19,183 bases of DNA from Spirochaetales bacterium (lineage in GTDB: Bacteria > Spirochaetota > Spirochaetia > Sphaerochaetales > Sphaerochaetaceae). Of this stretch, positions 8,145 to 15,185 are shown in pieces. The notes beneath the pieces are model-generated. The model did no database searches. It was not told the DNA's origin and saw only the letters and a list, made by a program, of their open reading frames with translations. Position 1 is the stretch's first letter; each line of letters opens with the position of its first letter. The DNA lies in contig JALFCJ010000143.1 of assembly GCA_022771185.1 (NCBI GenBank), positions 1 through 19,183 on the forward strand. The letters are read 5' to 3'. Made by a program: the position numbers and the translations under genes.

Positions 8145-8169
8145 TAGAGGGGCTGAAAAAGCCCCTCTA
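8145..8169 (+). terminator. Hairpin terminator after the Wzi-like gene
   Basis: TAGAGGGGCT (8145-8154) and AGCCCCTCTA (8160-8169) form a perfect 10-bp stem with a GAAAA loop, 57 bases after the stop. It is nearly the same hairpin as that after purB and again lacks a clean T-run. Confidence 0.7.
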
Positions 8170-8189
8170 TTACTTACACATTTATTCGA

Positions 8190-8236
8190 AAAAGGGGGAG
8201 ATAAATCTTCAATAGACTGCTCTCCCCCTCCATTTT
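8190..8236. terminator. Bidirectional terminator between convergent genes
   Basis: AGGGGGAGA (8193-8201) and TCTCCCCCT (8221-8229) pair across a 19-nt loop. On the minus strand the stem runs into TTTTT, ending the AlaX transcript just after its stop at 8248. On the plus strand CCATTTTT follows, so it may also back up the 8145 hairpin. Confidence 0.7.
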
Positions 8237-8247
8237 TACCTTTCAAA

Positions 8248-9363
8248 TCAAGCTAGAATCTCTTTTATCCTCTCTATGTCGGCATCCAAAATTGTTCCTC
8301 TGAAAAGAGGCTCCCTTCCTCCGCCTTTAAGAGTGCATCCCTTCTTAATTTTCTCGAAGTCATCCTTTGTTCCAAAGAATAGAAAACTCCTCTTGTTCGT
8401 TCCATCCAGAATAAAAATCTTCTTTCCTTTTGAATACTTCTCGACTATCTCCGGTGCCTCGGAGATAGAGACGGAAGACTCAAATACAATAGGATTCTCT
8501 TTTCTTTCTTTTAGTTCCAATTCGATAACTCTCTGTTTTAGTTCCCTACACTCTTTTTTGAGTTCCAAATCTTCTGCAAGAAACTTTTCAAGAGTCGAAG
8601 ATAGTGAATGAGAATCTGAACTAAGAAGCTTTCCGCACTCTTTCACAGCCCTTTCATTCTCTCTTCTATATTTACGTGCCTTCTCTCCCACACTCCAGAT
8701 AGTCCTGACGTGGCCCCTGATCTGTTCTTTTCCCCTATAGCAGATTTCTTTTATCTCACCAGTGGAAGAGAGATGAACGCCTCCGCAGGCGACAGCATCC
8801 AAGTCTGATATAAACACAACCTTCACTGTCTCATCATCAACCTTAATAGAACGTCTCATCTTAAGGTTCTCTGCTTCTTTTCTATCCATGTCCACTTGAT
8901 AGACTTTTCGAGATTTTATGATCTCGTCTATCGCCTTCTCTTCAAGGGAAAGAAGCACATCATCATCGATTTCGCTTTTATCAGTTTCGATCGTCAGGAT
9001 ATCTTCTCCTTGGTGTACTGCAACTGTCCCTATTCCATACTCACGAAAGAGAAGTGCCGACAATAAGTGTTGTGCAGTATGCTCCTTCATATAGAAATAC
9101 CGATGGTCCCAATCTAGTGTAAGGAAACTCTTTGTCCCTACAGAAGGTAGTTCACCCTCAACAACGTGTAAGGGTGTTCCATCTTTATCTTTCTTTGTAT
9201 CTGTTATTTTCCACTGACCAAAAGTGCCTCTGTCTCCTGGCTGACCACCGCACTCAGGGTAGAAGATAGTCTTATCAAGGACGACTTTTCCGTCTCTTAT
9301 TTCAGTAACAGTTGCTTCAGTACTCTTTAGGTATCCATTTACATAATATAAAAGCTCAGTCAT
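8248..9363 (-). CDS. AlaX-type alanyl-tRNA editing protein (trans-editing hydrolase)
   Basis: The protein resembles the editing half of alanyl-tRNA synthetase without the catalytic part, and would hydrolyse Ser-tRNA(Ala) or Gly-tRNA(Ala). Using the ATG at 9363 it has 371 residues. Zinc-binding residues are clear: HTAQH (His95, His99) and CGGVH (Cys193, His197). YPECGGQPGD near 35-44 is the usual N-terminal block. After a helical region (about 230-290) a C-terminal segment with KGGGREPLF resembles the glycine-rich end of long AlaX proteins. The longer frame starting at 9396 is less likely: AAGGAGAC sits properly before the 9363 ATG. The gene overlaps the end of the TRIC gene by 8 nt (ATGACTGA), so the two are probably translationally coupled. 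Confidence 0.88.
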   Translation of the reverse strand: MTELLYYVNGYLKSTEATVTEIRDGKVVLDKTIFYPECGGQPGDRGTFGQWKITDTKKDKDGTPLHVVEGELPSVGTKSFLTLDWDHRYFYMKEHTAQHLLSALLFREYGIGTVAVHQGEDILTIETDKSEIDDDVLLSLEEKAIDEIIKSRKVYQVDMDRKEAENLKMRRSIKVDDETVKVVFISDLDAVACGGVHLSSTGEIKEICYRGKEQIRGHVRTIWSVGEKARKYRRENERAVKECGKLLSSDSHSLSSTLEKFLAEDLELKKECRELKQRVIELELKERKENPIVFESSVSISEAPEIVEKYSKGKKIFILDGTNKRSFLFFGTKDDFEKIKKGCTLKGGGREPLFRGTILDADIERIKEILA

Positions 9364-10000
9364 TCTTGTCTCCTTTAATGTGCCCTTGATGTGCAATAGG
9401 AAGGTGAAGATGGAGTTTGTACCCCAAGACCCTCGCTCCTATTGTGAATAATGCCGTAACCCAAAGATTAATAGATGATGGGCATCCGATATAAGAGAGA
9501 AGAAGGAACAAGAGCGCTCCAAGAATTGAAGCGGAAGCATAGAAGTCGGAAGTGAAGACCATTGGAACTTCTTTGGCAAATATATCTCTAAGTACACCTC
9601 CACCTACAGCACTTAAACAACCTGATAAAACAATTCCTACAGGAATAATGCCGTAGGAGGCAGCCTTCTCACAGCCCATGGCTGTAAAGAAGCCCAAGCC
9701 TACTGCATCAAAGAACATAATATGAGAAGGGAAAGTATCGACGTCACAGTTCTCTGCTATCAAGAACATCAATAGACCTGCAACAAAGGCGACAACTATA
9801 TAAACACTATTTTGATATACAGCTACAGGAACAGCACCTATAAGAACATCTCTGATCATACCTCCTGCACAACCGACTGTTATTGCAAAGACGATTACTC
9901 CAAGAAAATCCATTTTCTTGCTTATTGCCTTTGCGGCTCCGCTGAGAGCGAATACAAAGGTACCGAATACATCGAACAAAAGAAGAATACTGCTACTCAT
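9356..10000 (-). CDS. TRIC/UPF0126 family cation channel protein
   Basis: A 214-residue polytopic membrane protein with two repeated halves of about three helices each. Each half has the family signature: GGMIRD at 46-51 and GGGVLRD at 133-139, both followed by an acidic or small turn and a VP pair. This is the bacterial UPF0126 (YicG/YadS-like) family, homologous to trimeric intracellular cation channels, thought to pass K+; some members are linked to glycine transport. No good Shine-Dalgarno precedes the ATG at 10000. A TATTAT box about a dozen bases upstream would give a near-leaderless transcript. It is divergent from gdhA and overlaps AlaX downstream. Confidence 0.85.
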   Translation of the reverse strand: MSSSILLLFDVFGTFVFALSGAAKAISKKMDFLGVIVFAITVGCAGGMIRDVLIGAVPVAVYQNSVYIVVAFVAGLLMFLIAENCDVDTFPSHIMFFDAVGLGFFTAMGCEKAASYGIIPVGIVLSGCLSAVGGGVLRDIFAKEVPMVFTSDFYASASILGALLFLLLSYIGCPSSINLWVTALFTIGARVLGYKLHLHLPIAHQGHIKGDKND

Positions 10001-10035
10001 ATCACTAATAGAATAATACTAAATAAATAGTCTCG

Positions 10036-10100
10036 TCACCGATTGAATATAGTATTTTTCTTTTGTCACAACATCAATTAAATCGGTGATAACATCAATT
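10036..10100. promoter_or_regulatory. Operator-like cluster: inverted plus direct repeats
   Basis: TCACCGATT (10036-10044) and its perfect complement AATCGGTGA (10081-10089) lie 45 bp apart. Interleaved with the second arm, AACATCAATT occurs at 10070-10079 and again at 10091-10100, exactly 21 bp (two helical turns) apart. Regular spacing on one DNA face suggests cooperative binding of a regulator for gdhA, the TRIC gene, or both. The role is inferred. Confidence 0.45.
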
Positions 10101-10195
10101 TTATGTTAGGGAAATAACAAATAACACAATTTTTGATTTTTCTATTGAAAATTAGTTTTGATGTATGCTAATACTTCATTATTCGCGTATTTTTA

Positions 10196-10217
10196 TTGTG
10201 TTATTTCTTTAACACAA
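10196..10217. promoter_or_regulatory. 22-bp palindrome upstream of gdhA
   Basis: TTGTGTTA-N6-TAACACAA is a perfect 8+8 bp dyad. A further half-site, TAACACAA, sits at 10122-10129. The arm spacing differs from the CRP TGTGA-N6-TCACA site. A poor -35/-10 pair (TTGTGT at 10196 and TAAGAT at 10220, 18 bp apart) would be overlapped by the dyad, which would suit a repressor, but the promoter itself is uncertain. Confidence 0.45.
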
Positions 10218-10322
10218 AATAAGATATAGAAGTTATATTGTGAAATATTCATTTTATTTTTCTGATTATTTCATAAATTTTTCTTCCATATTTTCCGCGA
10301 TTCCTAAAATAGGAGGAAAACA

Positions 10323-11660
10323 ATGTACGATTACGCAAAATTCATGGCAGAGCTTGAAAGAAAAAACCCTGCACAGCCTGAATTCATCCAAGCTGCAGGA
10401 GAAATCGTCGCTTCTGTCATCGACACCGTCAACTCAAACCCACTTTACCTCAAAAACAGAATTCTTGATCGTATCACAGAACCTGACAGAGTAATCACTT
10501 TCAAAGTTGAATGGGAGGACGATGAACATAATATTCAGGTAAACAGAGGCTACAGAGTACAGTTCAACAACGCAATCGGTCCATATAAGGGGGGACTAAG
10601 ATTCCATCCATCTGTAACTCTCGGCACCTTTAAGTTCCTCGGCTTCGAGCAGATCTTCAAAAACTCTCTCACAACCCTTCCAATGGGTGGCGGCAAGGGT
10701 GGATCTGACTTCTCTCCAGAGGGAAAGAGCGATCAGGAAATCATGAGATTCTGCCGTGCATTCATGACTGAACTTCAGAAGTATATCGGCCCTGACACTG
10801 ACGTTCCAGCAGGAGACGTAGGCGTCGGCGGAAGAGAAATCGGCTTCATGTATGGTCAGTACAAGAGACTTAGAGACGAGAACACAGGTGTCCTTACTGG
10901 AAAGGGAATCGGCTGGGGTGGCTCACTTATTCGCCCAGAAGCAACAGGCTACGGTGCACTTTACTATGCTGATGAACTCCTGAAGGACTTCAACGACTCA
11001 ATCGAGGGAAAGAGAATCTCTATCTCAGGTTATGGCAACGTTGCATGGGGTGCTGCTATCAAGGCTACACAAATGGGGGCAAAGGTTGTCACCATCAGCG
11101 GAAGCAAGGGATATGTCTTGGATGAGGATGGAGTCAACACAAAAGAAAAATGGGACTACATGCTTATGATGAGAGCAACAAACAGCGGAGATCTCCGAGG
11201 ATACGCAGAAGAGTTCGGAGCCAAGTTCTTCCCTGGCGAGAGACCTTGGAATGTTCCTGTAGACATTGCAATGCCTTGTGCTTATCAGAATGAGCTCAAC
11301 AAAGAAAACGCAGAGGCCCTCGTAAAGAACGGTGTAAAGTACATCATCGAAACAAGTAACATGGGTTGTACACCGGAAGCAGTGGAAGTCTTCAGAGAAG
11401 CTAAGATTCCTTTCGCACCTTCTAAAGCTGCAAACGCAGGTGGAGTCGCTGTATCAGGCCTGGAGATGAGCCAGAACTCAGCTCACCTTTCATGGTCCAG
11501 CGAAGAAGTTGACAAGAAACTCCACGACATCATGGTATCAATCCACGATGCATGTGTAAGAGAAGGAAGAGAGAAAGACGGTAGCATTAACTACATTAAG
11601 GGTGCAAATATTGCAGGCTTCAAGAAAGTTGCAGACGCAATGTGTGCTCAGGGTTATTGA
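10323..11660 (+). CDS. gdhA: Glutamate dehydrogenase, hexameric class
   Basis: This 445-residue enzyme interconverts 2-oxoglutarate plus ammonium and glutamate. It follows the small-hexamer family, and residue numbers fall in register with the well-studied Clostridium symbiosum enzyme: Lys89 (YKGG), Lys113, Lys125 (GGGKGG) and Asp165 (AGDVG) are all present. The Rossmann motif SGYGNVAWG is at 235-243. At the end of the second dinucleotide-binding strand the sequence is SGSKG, where the NAD-type clostridial enzyme has SGPDG; Lys in place of the Asp may favour NADP, but coenzyme choice needs measurement. AGGAGG at 10311-10316 sets the start. The gene stands alone, with a repeat-rich leader and its own terminator. 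Its Arg codons are mostly AGA, as in its neighbours. Confidence 0.95.
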   Translation: MYDYAKFMAELERKNPAQPEFIQAAGEIVASVIDTVNSNPLYLKNRILDRITEPDRVITFKVEWEDDEHNIQVNRGYRVQFNNAIGPYKGGLRFHPSVTLGTFKFLGFEQIFKNSLTTLPMGGGKGGSDFSPEGKSDQEIMRFCRAFMTELQKYIGPDTDVPAGDVGVGGREIGFMYGQYKRLRDENTGVLTGKGIGWGGSLIRPEATGYGALYYADELLKDFNDSIEGKRISISGYGNVAWGAAIKATQMGAKVVTISGSKGYVLDEDGVNTKEKWDYMLMMRATNSGDLRGYAEEFGAKFFPGERPWNVPVDIAMPCAYQNELNKENAEALVKNGVKYIIETSNMGCTPEAVEVFREAKIPFAPSKAANAGGVAVSGLEMSQNSAHLSWSSEEVDKKLHDIMVSIHDACVREGREKDGSINYIKGANIAGFKKVADAMCAQGY

Positions 11661-11680
11661 TCGCAGTATCTAACTCTATT

Positions 11681-11708
11681 TCGGCTCCGAAAGGGGCCGA
11701 TTATTTTT
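11681..11708 (+). terminator. Rho-independent terminator after gdhA
   Basis: TCGGCTCC pairs with GGGGCCGA around a GAAA tetraloop (one G-T pair), followed by TTATTTTT. It starts 20 bases after the gdhA stop. Confidence 0.85.
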
Positions 11709-11774
11709 CCTTTCTTTCCTCTTTCCCCTTAACGCTTCTCTTTTTTGAACTTACACTAAAAGAGGAGGCACAAT

Positions 11775-12362
11775 ATGGGAAGAATTAAAAGTGCTTGGGA
11801 AATAGCACTTGAAAAGACCGAATCAATTGAAGTCGACGAAAATAAAATCAGACATAATGCAAATATAGATGCTATCAGAAGAAAAGCCGGGGCTTACTTA
11901 CTAAGCGATGAAGATACTGAAGAGAGTACAAAAACAGAATTGTCAAAGTATGGAAAAGATGACCTGAAAGAAGCTCTTGGCCAGACTATCATTAACTCTC
12001 TCACTCTTCCTCAGACTGATATGGGAGAGAGCAAAAAACCTCAGAGGCTTTTGTTCCTTCTCTCTATCGCTCTTCCAGGAAACGTGGAAGTAGAGAACTT
12101 TATGAATGACGTACTGAAGCATATGGCTCAGTATCCTCAGCATAGAGAACAGATGATGGAGCAACTTAAGAGCCAGTTCGAACCTATGCTTAGAGAAAAA
12201 GAAGAAAGAATGAGGGCTCAGTATGGAGAAGCTCCTCATCTTACTTTTGAGAATGACAAAGAATGTAGAGAAATGGCTAATAAGTACTTGGAGAGACTTC
12301 AAGACCAATACCAGAAGACTCTTGATGACGCAAAAGAACAGCTGAAAGAAGTCTTTAAGTAA
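11775..12362 (+). CDS. Conserved-looking charged cytosolic protein of unknown function
   Basis: I do not recognise a characterised family. The 195-residue product has no signal peptide or membrane segment. It opens with GRIKSAWEIALEKTESI, then a charged helical stretch, a central part with LFLLSIALPGNVEVENFMNDVLKHM (about 93-117), and a long C-terminal helix rich in Glu, Gln, Lys and Met (about 125-195) that looks able to form a coiled coil. Similar openings exist, from memory, among uncharacterised spirochaete proteins. A strong site, GAGGAGG at 11762-11768, precedes the ATG, and codon use (mostly AGA for Arg) matches gdhA, so it is a resident, expressed gene. It is monocistronic, between the gdhA terminator and its own. 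A role in nucleic-acid or ribosome binding would be a guess. Confidence 0.8.
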   Translation: MGRIKSAWEIALEKTESIEVDENKIRHNANIDAIRRKAGAYLLSDEDTEESTKTELSKYGKDDLKEALGQTIINSLTLPQTDMGESKKPQRLLFLLSIALPGNVEVENFMNDVLKHMAQYPQHREQMMEQLKSQFEPMLREKEERMRAQYGEAPHLTFENDKECREMANKYLERLQDQYQKTLDDAKEQLKEVFK

Positions 12363-12383
12363 TAATCAATAACTGAAAAAAGC

Positions 12384-12417
12384 ACTGCTAGATGAATAAT
12401 CCAGCAGTCTTTTTTTT
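12384..12417 (+). terminator. Rho-independent terminator
   Basis: ACTGCT and AGCAGT form the stem (12384-12408) after an A-run, followed by TTTTTTTT at 12410-12417. It ends the transcript of the unknown 195-residue gene. Confidence 0.85.
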
Positions 12418-12469
12418 GGAATAAAAATAAAAGAATAACTTAAAAAACTTTGAAAAGTGTCCTCTTTTG

Positions 12470-12487
12470 CCCCTGTCTGACCCCTGT
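12470..12487 (+). repeat. Direct repeat CCCCTGT x2 ahead of the Rpn gene
   Basis: CCCCTGT occurs at 12470-12476 and 12481-12487, 11 bp apart (one helical turn), followed by a run of T. It lies 34-51 bases before the Rpn start codon. It could be a binding site, or part of a conserved 5' flank carried with the gene; neither can be decided from one copy. Confidence 0.4.
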
Positions 12488-12520
12488 TTTTTTGATTATG
12501 GTTTTATTGGAGGAAAAACC

Positions 12521-13528
12521 ATGAGTGAAACAACAACAGGAAACACCCCGTTAAAAAGGTCCATTGACGACTTGGATCTCTTCGACCTCCCCATGGTAGG
12601 TATATTCAAGGACAAAAGGTACACGGCATACACGCTATCCACGCTGGCGGGAATAGAAGTTGAGAATCTGGATGAAATGGATGTGGCTGTCGAGGACTTC
12701 CTGGCAAACACGGAAGAAGGCAAGAGGGACATGAGGATGGATGCGAGAATCAACATCAGAAAGGGTGAGGAACGAGCAAATATCGAGATACAGAGGGTAA
12801 AGAAGGAGGATGAGGCTGCAAGGGCACTCAATTATTCAGGCGGACTCATCACTGACTTCCCCAAAGGATTGAAGAAGATACCTGAAACCAAGAACACAGT
12901 GATCTTCATCTGTAACTTCGACCCTTTCGAAAACACTCCATACTCCGGCATGACAAGAATGAGGTACACACTACGTAGCGATGACGACGAAATGAAGTTC
13001 CATACTCTTTCAGGAATGCCATATCCATTTGATGGCCTGACCATTATAATTTATAATGGAGCACAGGATTGGAAGAAGAATCCACCCAAAAGCGAGGAAG
13101 AGGCCAAAATCAAGGTCTACCTGGAGGATATGAAGAACACGGACCCTGGTAAAATGACCTCCGACATCGCAAGGACAGCATGCCGCAACTATAAGGAGGA
13201 TCCTAAGGTCGTGGACGAAGTTAAAGATTGGATAATCTACAAATATGGTGAGCAGATGAAAGAAGAAGTTGCAGAAAAAGTTGCAGCAGAAGTTGCAGAA
13301 AAGGAAAAAGCTCTCAGGAAAGAGTATGAAGAGAAACTGGAAGAGAAACTGGAAGAGAAGCTGAAAGAAAGGCTGAAAGATCAAAAAAAAGAAAGTGAGG
13401 ATGCTCTTCGAAAACAGCAAGTTCAAATAGCAAAAAACCTTCTTTCCTTATCCTCGATGACTATATCTGAAATTGCAGCTGCTACAAAACTCGAAGAATC
13501 TGAGGTAAAGAAGATATCAAAAGAATAA
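12521..13528 (+). CDS. Rpn family recombination-promoting nuclease / PD-(D/E)XK transposase-like protein
   Basis: The start at 12521 is chosen because GGAGG precedes it properly; an in-frame ATG at 12467 adds 18 residues of unlikely sequence across the 5' repeats. The 335-residue product opens with LDLFDLPMVGIFKDKRY, typical of the Rpn/PDDEXK-2 family. Catalytic residues are visible: Asp74 (RMDARI) and the Glu-x-Gln pair Glu89/Gln91 (IEIQ). Known Rpn proteins are DNA endonucleases promoting RecA-independent recombination, usually in several genomic copies. Residues 240-300 are a Glu/Lys/Leu coiled coil built from EEKL and EVAEK repeats, and residues 315-335 may be a small helix-turn-helix. 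Arginine codons are 10 AGG, 3 AGA, 4 CGN, opposite to the AGA-rich neighbours, suggesting separate origin. It sits alone between two terminators. Confidence 0.85.
   Translation: MSETTTGNTPLKRSIDDLDLFDLPMVGIFKDKRYTAYTLSTLAGIEVENLDEMDVAVEDFLANTEEGKRDMRMDARINIRKGEERANIEIQRVKKEDEAARALNYSGGLITDFPKGLKKIPETKNTVIFICNFDPFENTPYSGMTRMRYTLRSDDDEMKFHTLSGMPYPFDGLTIIIYNGAQDWKKNPPKSEEEAKIKVYLEDMKNTDPGKMTSDIARTACRNYKEDPKVVDEVKDWIIYKYGEQMKEEVAEKVAAEVAEKEKALRKEYEEKLEEKLEEKLKERLKDQKKESEDALRKQQVQIAKNLLSLSSMTISEIAAATKLEESEVKKISKE
13249..13380 (+). repeat. In-frame tandem coding repeats of the Rpn coiled coil
   Basis: Two short repeat types follow each other inside the gene: GTTGCAGAAAAA-like units (residues about 250-260) and 12-nt CTGGAAGAGAAA-like units (about 272-286). 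They encode heptad-like charged helix. Such repeats can change length by slippage in 12-nt steps without breaking the frame. Confidence 0.65.
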
Positions 13529-13556
13529 TGTGAATCTTCGACTTATAGAATATCTT

Positions 13557-13593
13557 AAAAGGGGCGGGTCTAATTAACCTGCCCCTCTTGTTT
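13557..13593. terminator. Bidirectional terminator between Rpn and malic enzyme genes
   Basis: AGGGGCGGGT (13560-13569) pairs with ACCTGCCCCT (13577-13586) with one G-T pair and a 7-nt loop. CTTGTTTCTT follows on the plus strand and TTTT on the minus strand, so it serves both convergent genes. Confidence 0.8.
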
Positions 13594-13594
13594 C

Positions 13595-14875
13595 TTATTT
13601 CCAATACTTTTTCATTCTGTTTTTTAATGACTCTCTATATCCATTCCAATCAGAGATCGGAGAAAGAGCCACTCCATCTTCAACTGCAGCTTTGGCAACA
13701 GCTACAGCCTCCCACTCGATTACTCTAGGATCGAAGGGCTTTGGAACGATGTAATCCCTGCCAAAGGAGAAATCTTGTCCTCCATATGCCTTCTTCACTT
13801 CCTCAGGAACTGCTTCCTTGGTAAGCCTAGAAAGGGCCAAGGCGGCGGCTTTCTTCATATTCTCTGTTATCTCTGTGGCCCTTACATCCAATGCCCCGCG
13901 GAATATAAACGGAAAACCAAGAATATTGTTTATCTGGTTGGGGTAGTCACTTCTACCTGTTCCCATTATCACATCATCTCTTACGCTCTTTGCTTCCTCA
14001 TAAGTAATCTCTGGATCAGGATTTGCCATGGCAAATACAATAGGGTCCTTTGCCATAGACTTCAGCATTTCCGGTTTTAGTACGCCTTTTGCAGATACCC
14101 CCATAAATACGTCTGCTCCAACTATAGCCTCTTTCAAGGTACGGAAGGTCGTATCGGAAGCAAGGCTCTCATGGACAGGATTCAACCCTGGTCTTCCCTT
14201 ATATATGACTCCATCAATATCTGTCATAATGAGGTTCTCTCTCTTTATTCCCATGGAAAGGAACATCTTTGCACATGAGCATCCTGCTGCTCCAGCTCCG
14301 GAGAATACGACTTTCATATCCTCCAGCTTCTTTCCGACAATCTCAGCTCCGTTAATAAGAGCGGCAGAAGCAATGATTGCTGTTCCATGCTGGTCATCAT
14401 GAAATACAGGGATATCACAACGCTTCTTTAATTCGTTCTCAATATAGAAGCACTCAGGTCCCTTAATATCTTCCAAGTTAATTCCACCGAATGTAGGAGA
14501 TATGGCGGCGACAATGTCAATAAACTTGTCTGGATCTTTCTCGTTTACCTCGATATCGAAGACATCAATATCTGCAAAACGCTTAAACAATACCCCTTTA
14601 CCTTCCATGACAGGCTTACTGGCAAGAGCGCCTCTGTCACCTAGTCCTAGAACTGCGGTACCGTTTGAAATGACAGCAACCAAGTTTCCCTTTGATGTAT
14701 AGCGATATGCATCGTCTTTATTCTTATCTATGGCAAGGACAGCTTGGGCAACTCCCGGAGTATAAGCCAGTGAGAGATCATCTGCAGTGGCACATGGCTT
14801 ACTTGGCACTACACTAACCTTGCCCGGCCTTCCTTCTTCATGATACCTAAGAGCCCTGGTCTTTAAATCTTCCAT
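13595..14875 (-). CDS. Malic enzyme (malate dehydrogenase, oxaloacetate-decarboxylating)
   Basis: The enzyme converts malate to pyruvate and CO2 with reduction of NAD(P). From the ATG at 14875 it has 426 residues. The short bacterial form is recognisable from LAYTPGVA (Tyr38), EGKGVLFKRFADID (catalytic Lys93), GGINLEDI (metal ligands near 136-137), FHDDQHGT (Asp160/Asp161) and the dinucleotide site GAGAAG (193-198). No phosphotransacetylase extension is present. The frame can be extended to an ATG at 14899, but GAGAGGAAG lies right before the 14875 ATG whereas the outer start has none, and the family normally begins near here. Pyruvate made by this enzyme could feed the E1-containing complex at the left of the window. 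Coenzyme preference cannot be read with confidence. Confidence 0.92.
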   Translation of the reverse strand: MEDLKTRALRYHEEGRPGKVSVVPSKPCATADDLSLAYTPGVAQAVLAIDKNKDDAYRYTSKGNLVAVISNGTAVLGLGDRGALASKPVMEGKGVLFKRFADIDVFDIEVNEKDPDKFIDIVAAISPTFGGINLEDIKGPECFYIENELKKRCDIPVFHDDQHGTAIIASAALINGAEIVGKKLEDMKVVFSGAGAAGCSCAKMFLSMGIKRENLIMTDIDGVIYKGRPGLNPVHESLASDTTFRTLKEAIVGADVFMGVSAKGVLKPEMLKSMAKDPIVFAMANPDPEITYEEAKSVRDDVIMGTGRSDYPNQINNILGFPFIFRGALDVRATEITENMKKAAALALSRLTKEAVPEEVKKAYGGQDFSFGRDYIVPKPFDPRVIEWEAVAVAKAAVEDGVALSPISDWNGYRESLKNRMKKYWK

Positions 14876-14899
14876 ATTCTTCCTCTCTATTTGTTCCAT

Positions 14900-15185
14900 T
14901 ACCTATTTTCTCTATTTGTTAACGATAGGATTATTATCTTGAAATACTTCATAACAAAAGAGCTTAATAGTAATGATATTGTATTTCCCATCCTTTTTCA
15001 TAGTGCAATAGAATACCACTAACTTGCGTTTGCCGATGCATGTGCACTAGAAAACCCTAAAGAATAAGCGTAGAGAACATCAAGAGACTTTCGTTAGCTT
15101 ATGCGAGGCGAATCAACAGAGGAGATGGCTTTCTCAGCCTCTTTGCACTTTGGGATTCTCCTTACTTTTTGAGAGTAATGGTTTG
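14900..15185. other. 286-bp gap upstream of the malic enzyme gene, unexplained
   Basis: No open frame of note and no known RNA family was recognised on either strand. The part from about 14999 to 15160 is less AT-rich than other spacers here. It holds an imperfect direct repeat (listed separately) and, near 15119-15143, AGAGG...CCTCT enclosing GGCT/AGCC arms that could fold as a hairpin. It may be a long leader of the malic enzyme gene, a small RNA gene, or the remains of a lost gene. Confidence 0.5.
14999..15057. repeat. Imperfect direct repeat pair upstream of malic enzyme gene
   Basis: CATAGTGCAATAGAATACC (14999-15017) recurs as CATGTGCACTAGAAAACCC (15039-15057), offset by 40 bp. With one inserted base the first 18 positions of the second copy match at about 16. 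The pair lies 120-180 bp upstream of the malic enzyme start on the other strand. A paired regulator site is possible. Confidence 0.4.

Larger units (their letters stand above)
10001..10322. other. 322-bp AT-rich divergent intergenic region upstream of gdhA
   Basis: No gene is visible. The stretch separates the start codons of the TRIC gene (minus) and gdhA (plus). It carries a 9-bp inverted repeat, a 21-bp-spaced direct repeat and a 22-bp palindrome, listed separately. It is much larger than the gaps before other genes in the window, which fits regulated gdhA expression. Confidence 0.7.

Noticed and set aside
10196..10217. CRP/FNR site reading of the gdhA palindrome
   Set aside because: TGTG and CACA are 12 bp apart here instead of 8, and no TTGAT-N4-ATCAA core exists, so neither consensus fits.
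12467..12520. Upstream start for the Rpn gene
   Set aside because: It would translate across the CCCCTGT repeat and T-run; the GGAGG immediately before 12521 marks the real start.
13010..13426. 138-codon minus-strand frame rich in Phe and Leu
   Set aside because: It is the complement of the Glu/Lys coiled-coil coding repeats of the Rpn gene, a usual artefact of such sequence.
12418..13560. Complete insertion sequence around the Rpn gene
   Set aside because: No terminal inverted repeats or target-site duplication could be found at plausible borders, so only the gene is annotated.
14900..15185. tRNA, 6S, SRP or tmRNA gene in the spacer
   Set aside because: No T-loop consensus, acceptor pairing or known conserved core was found by eye on either strand.
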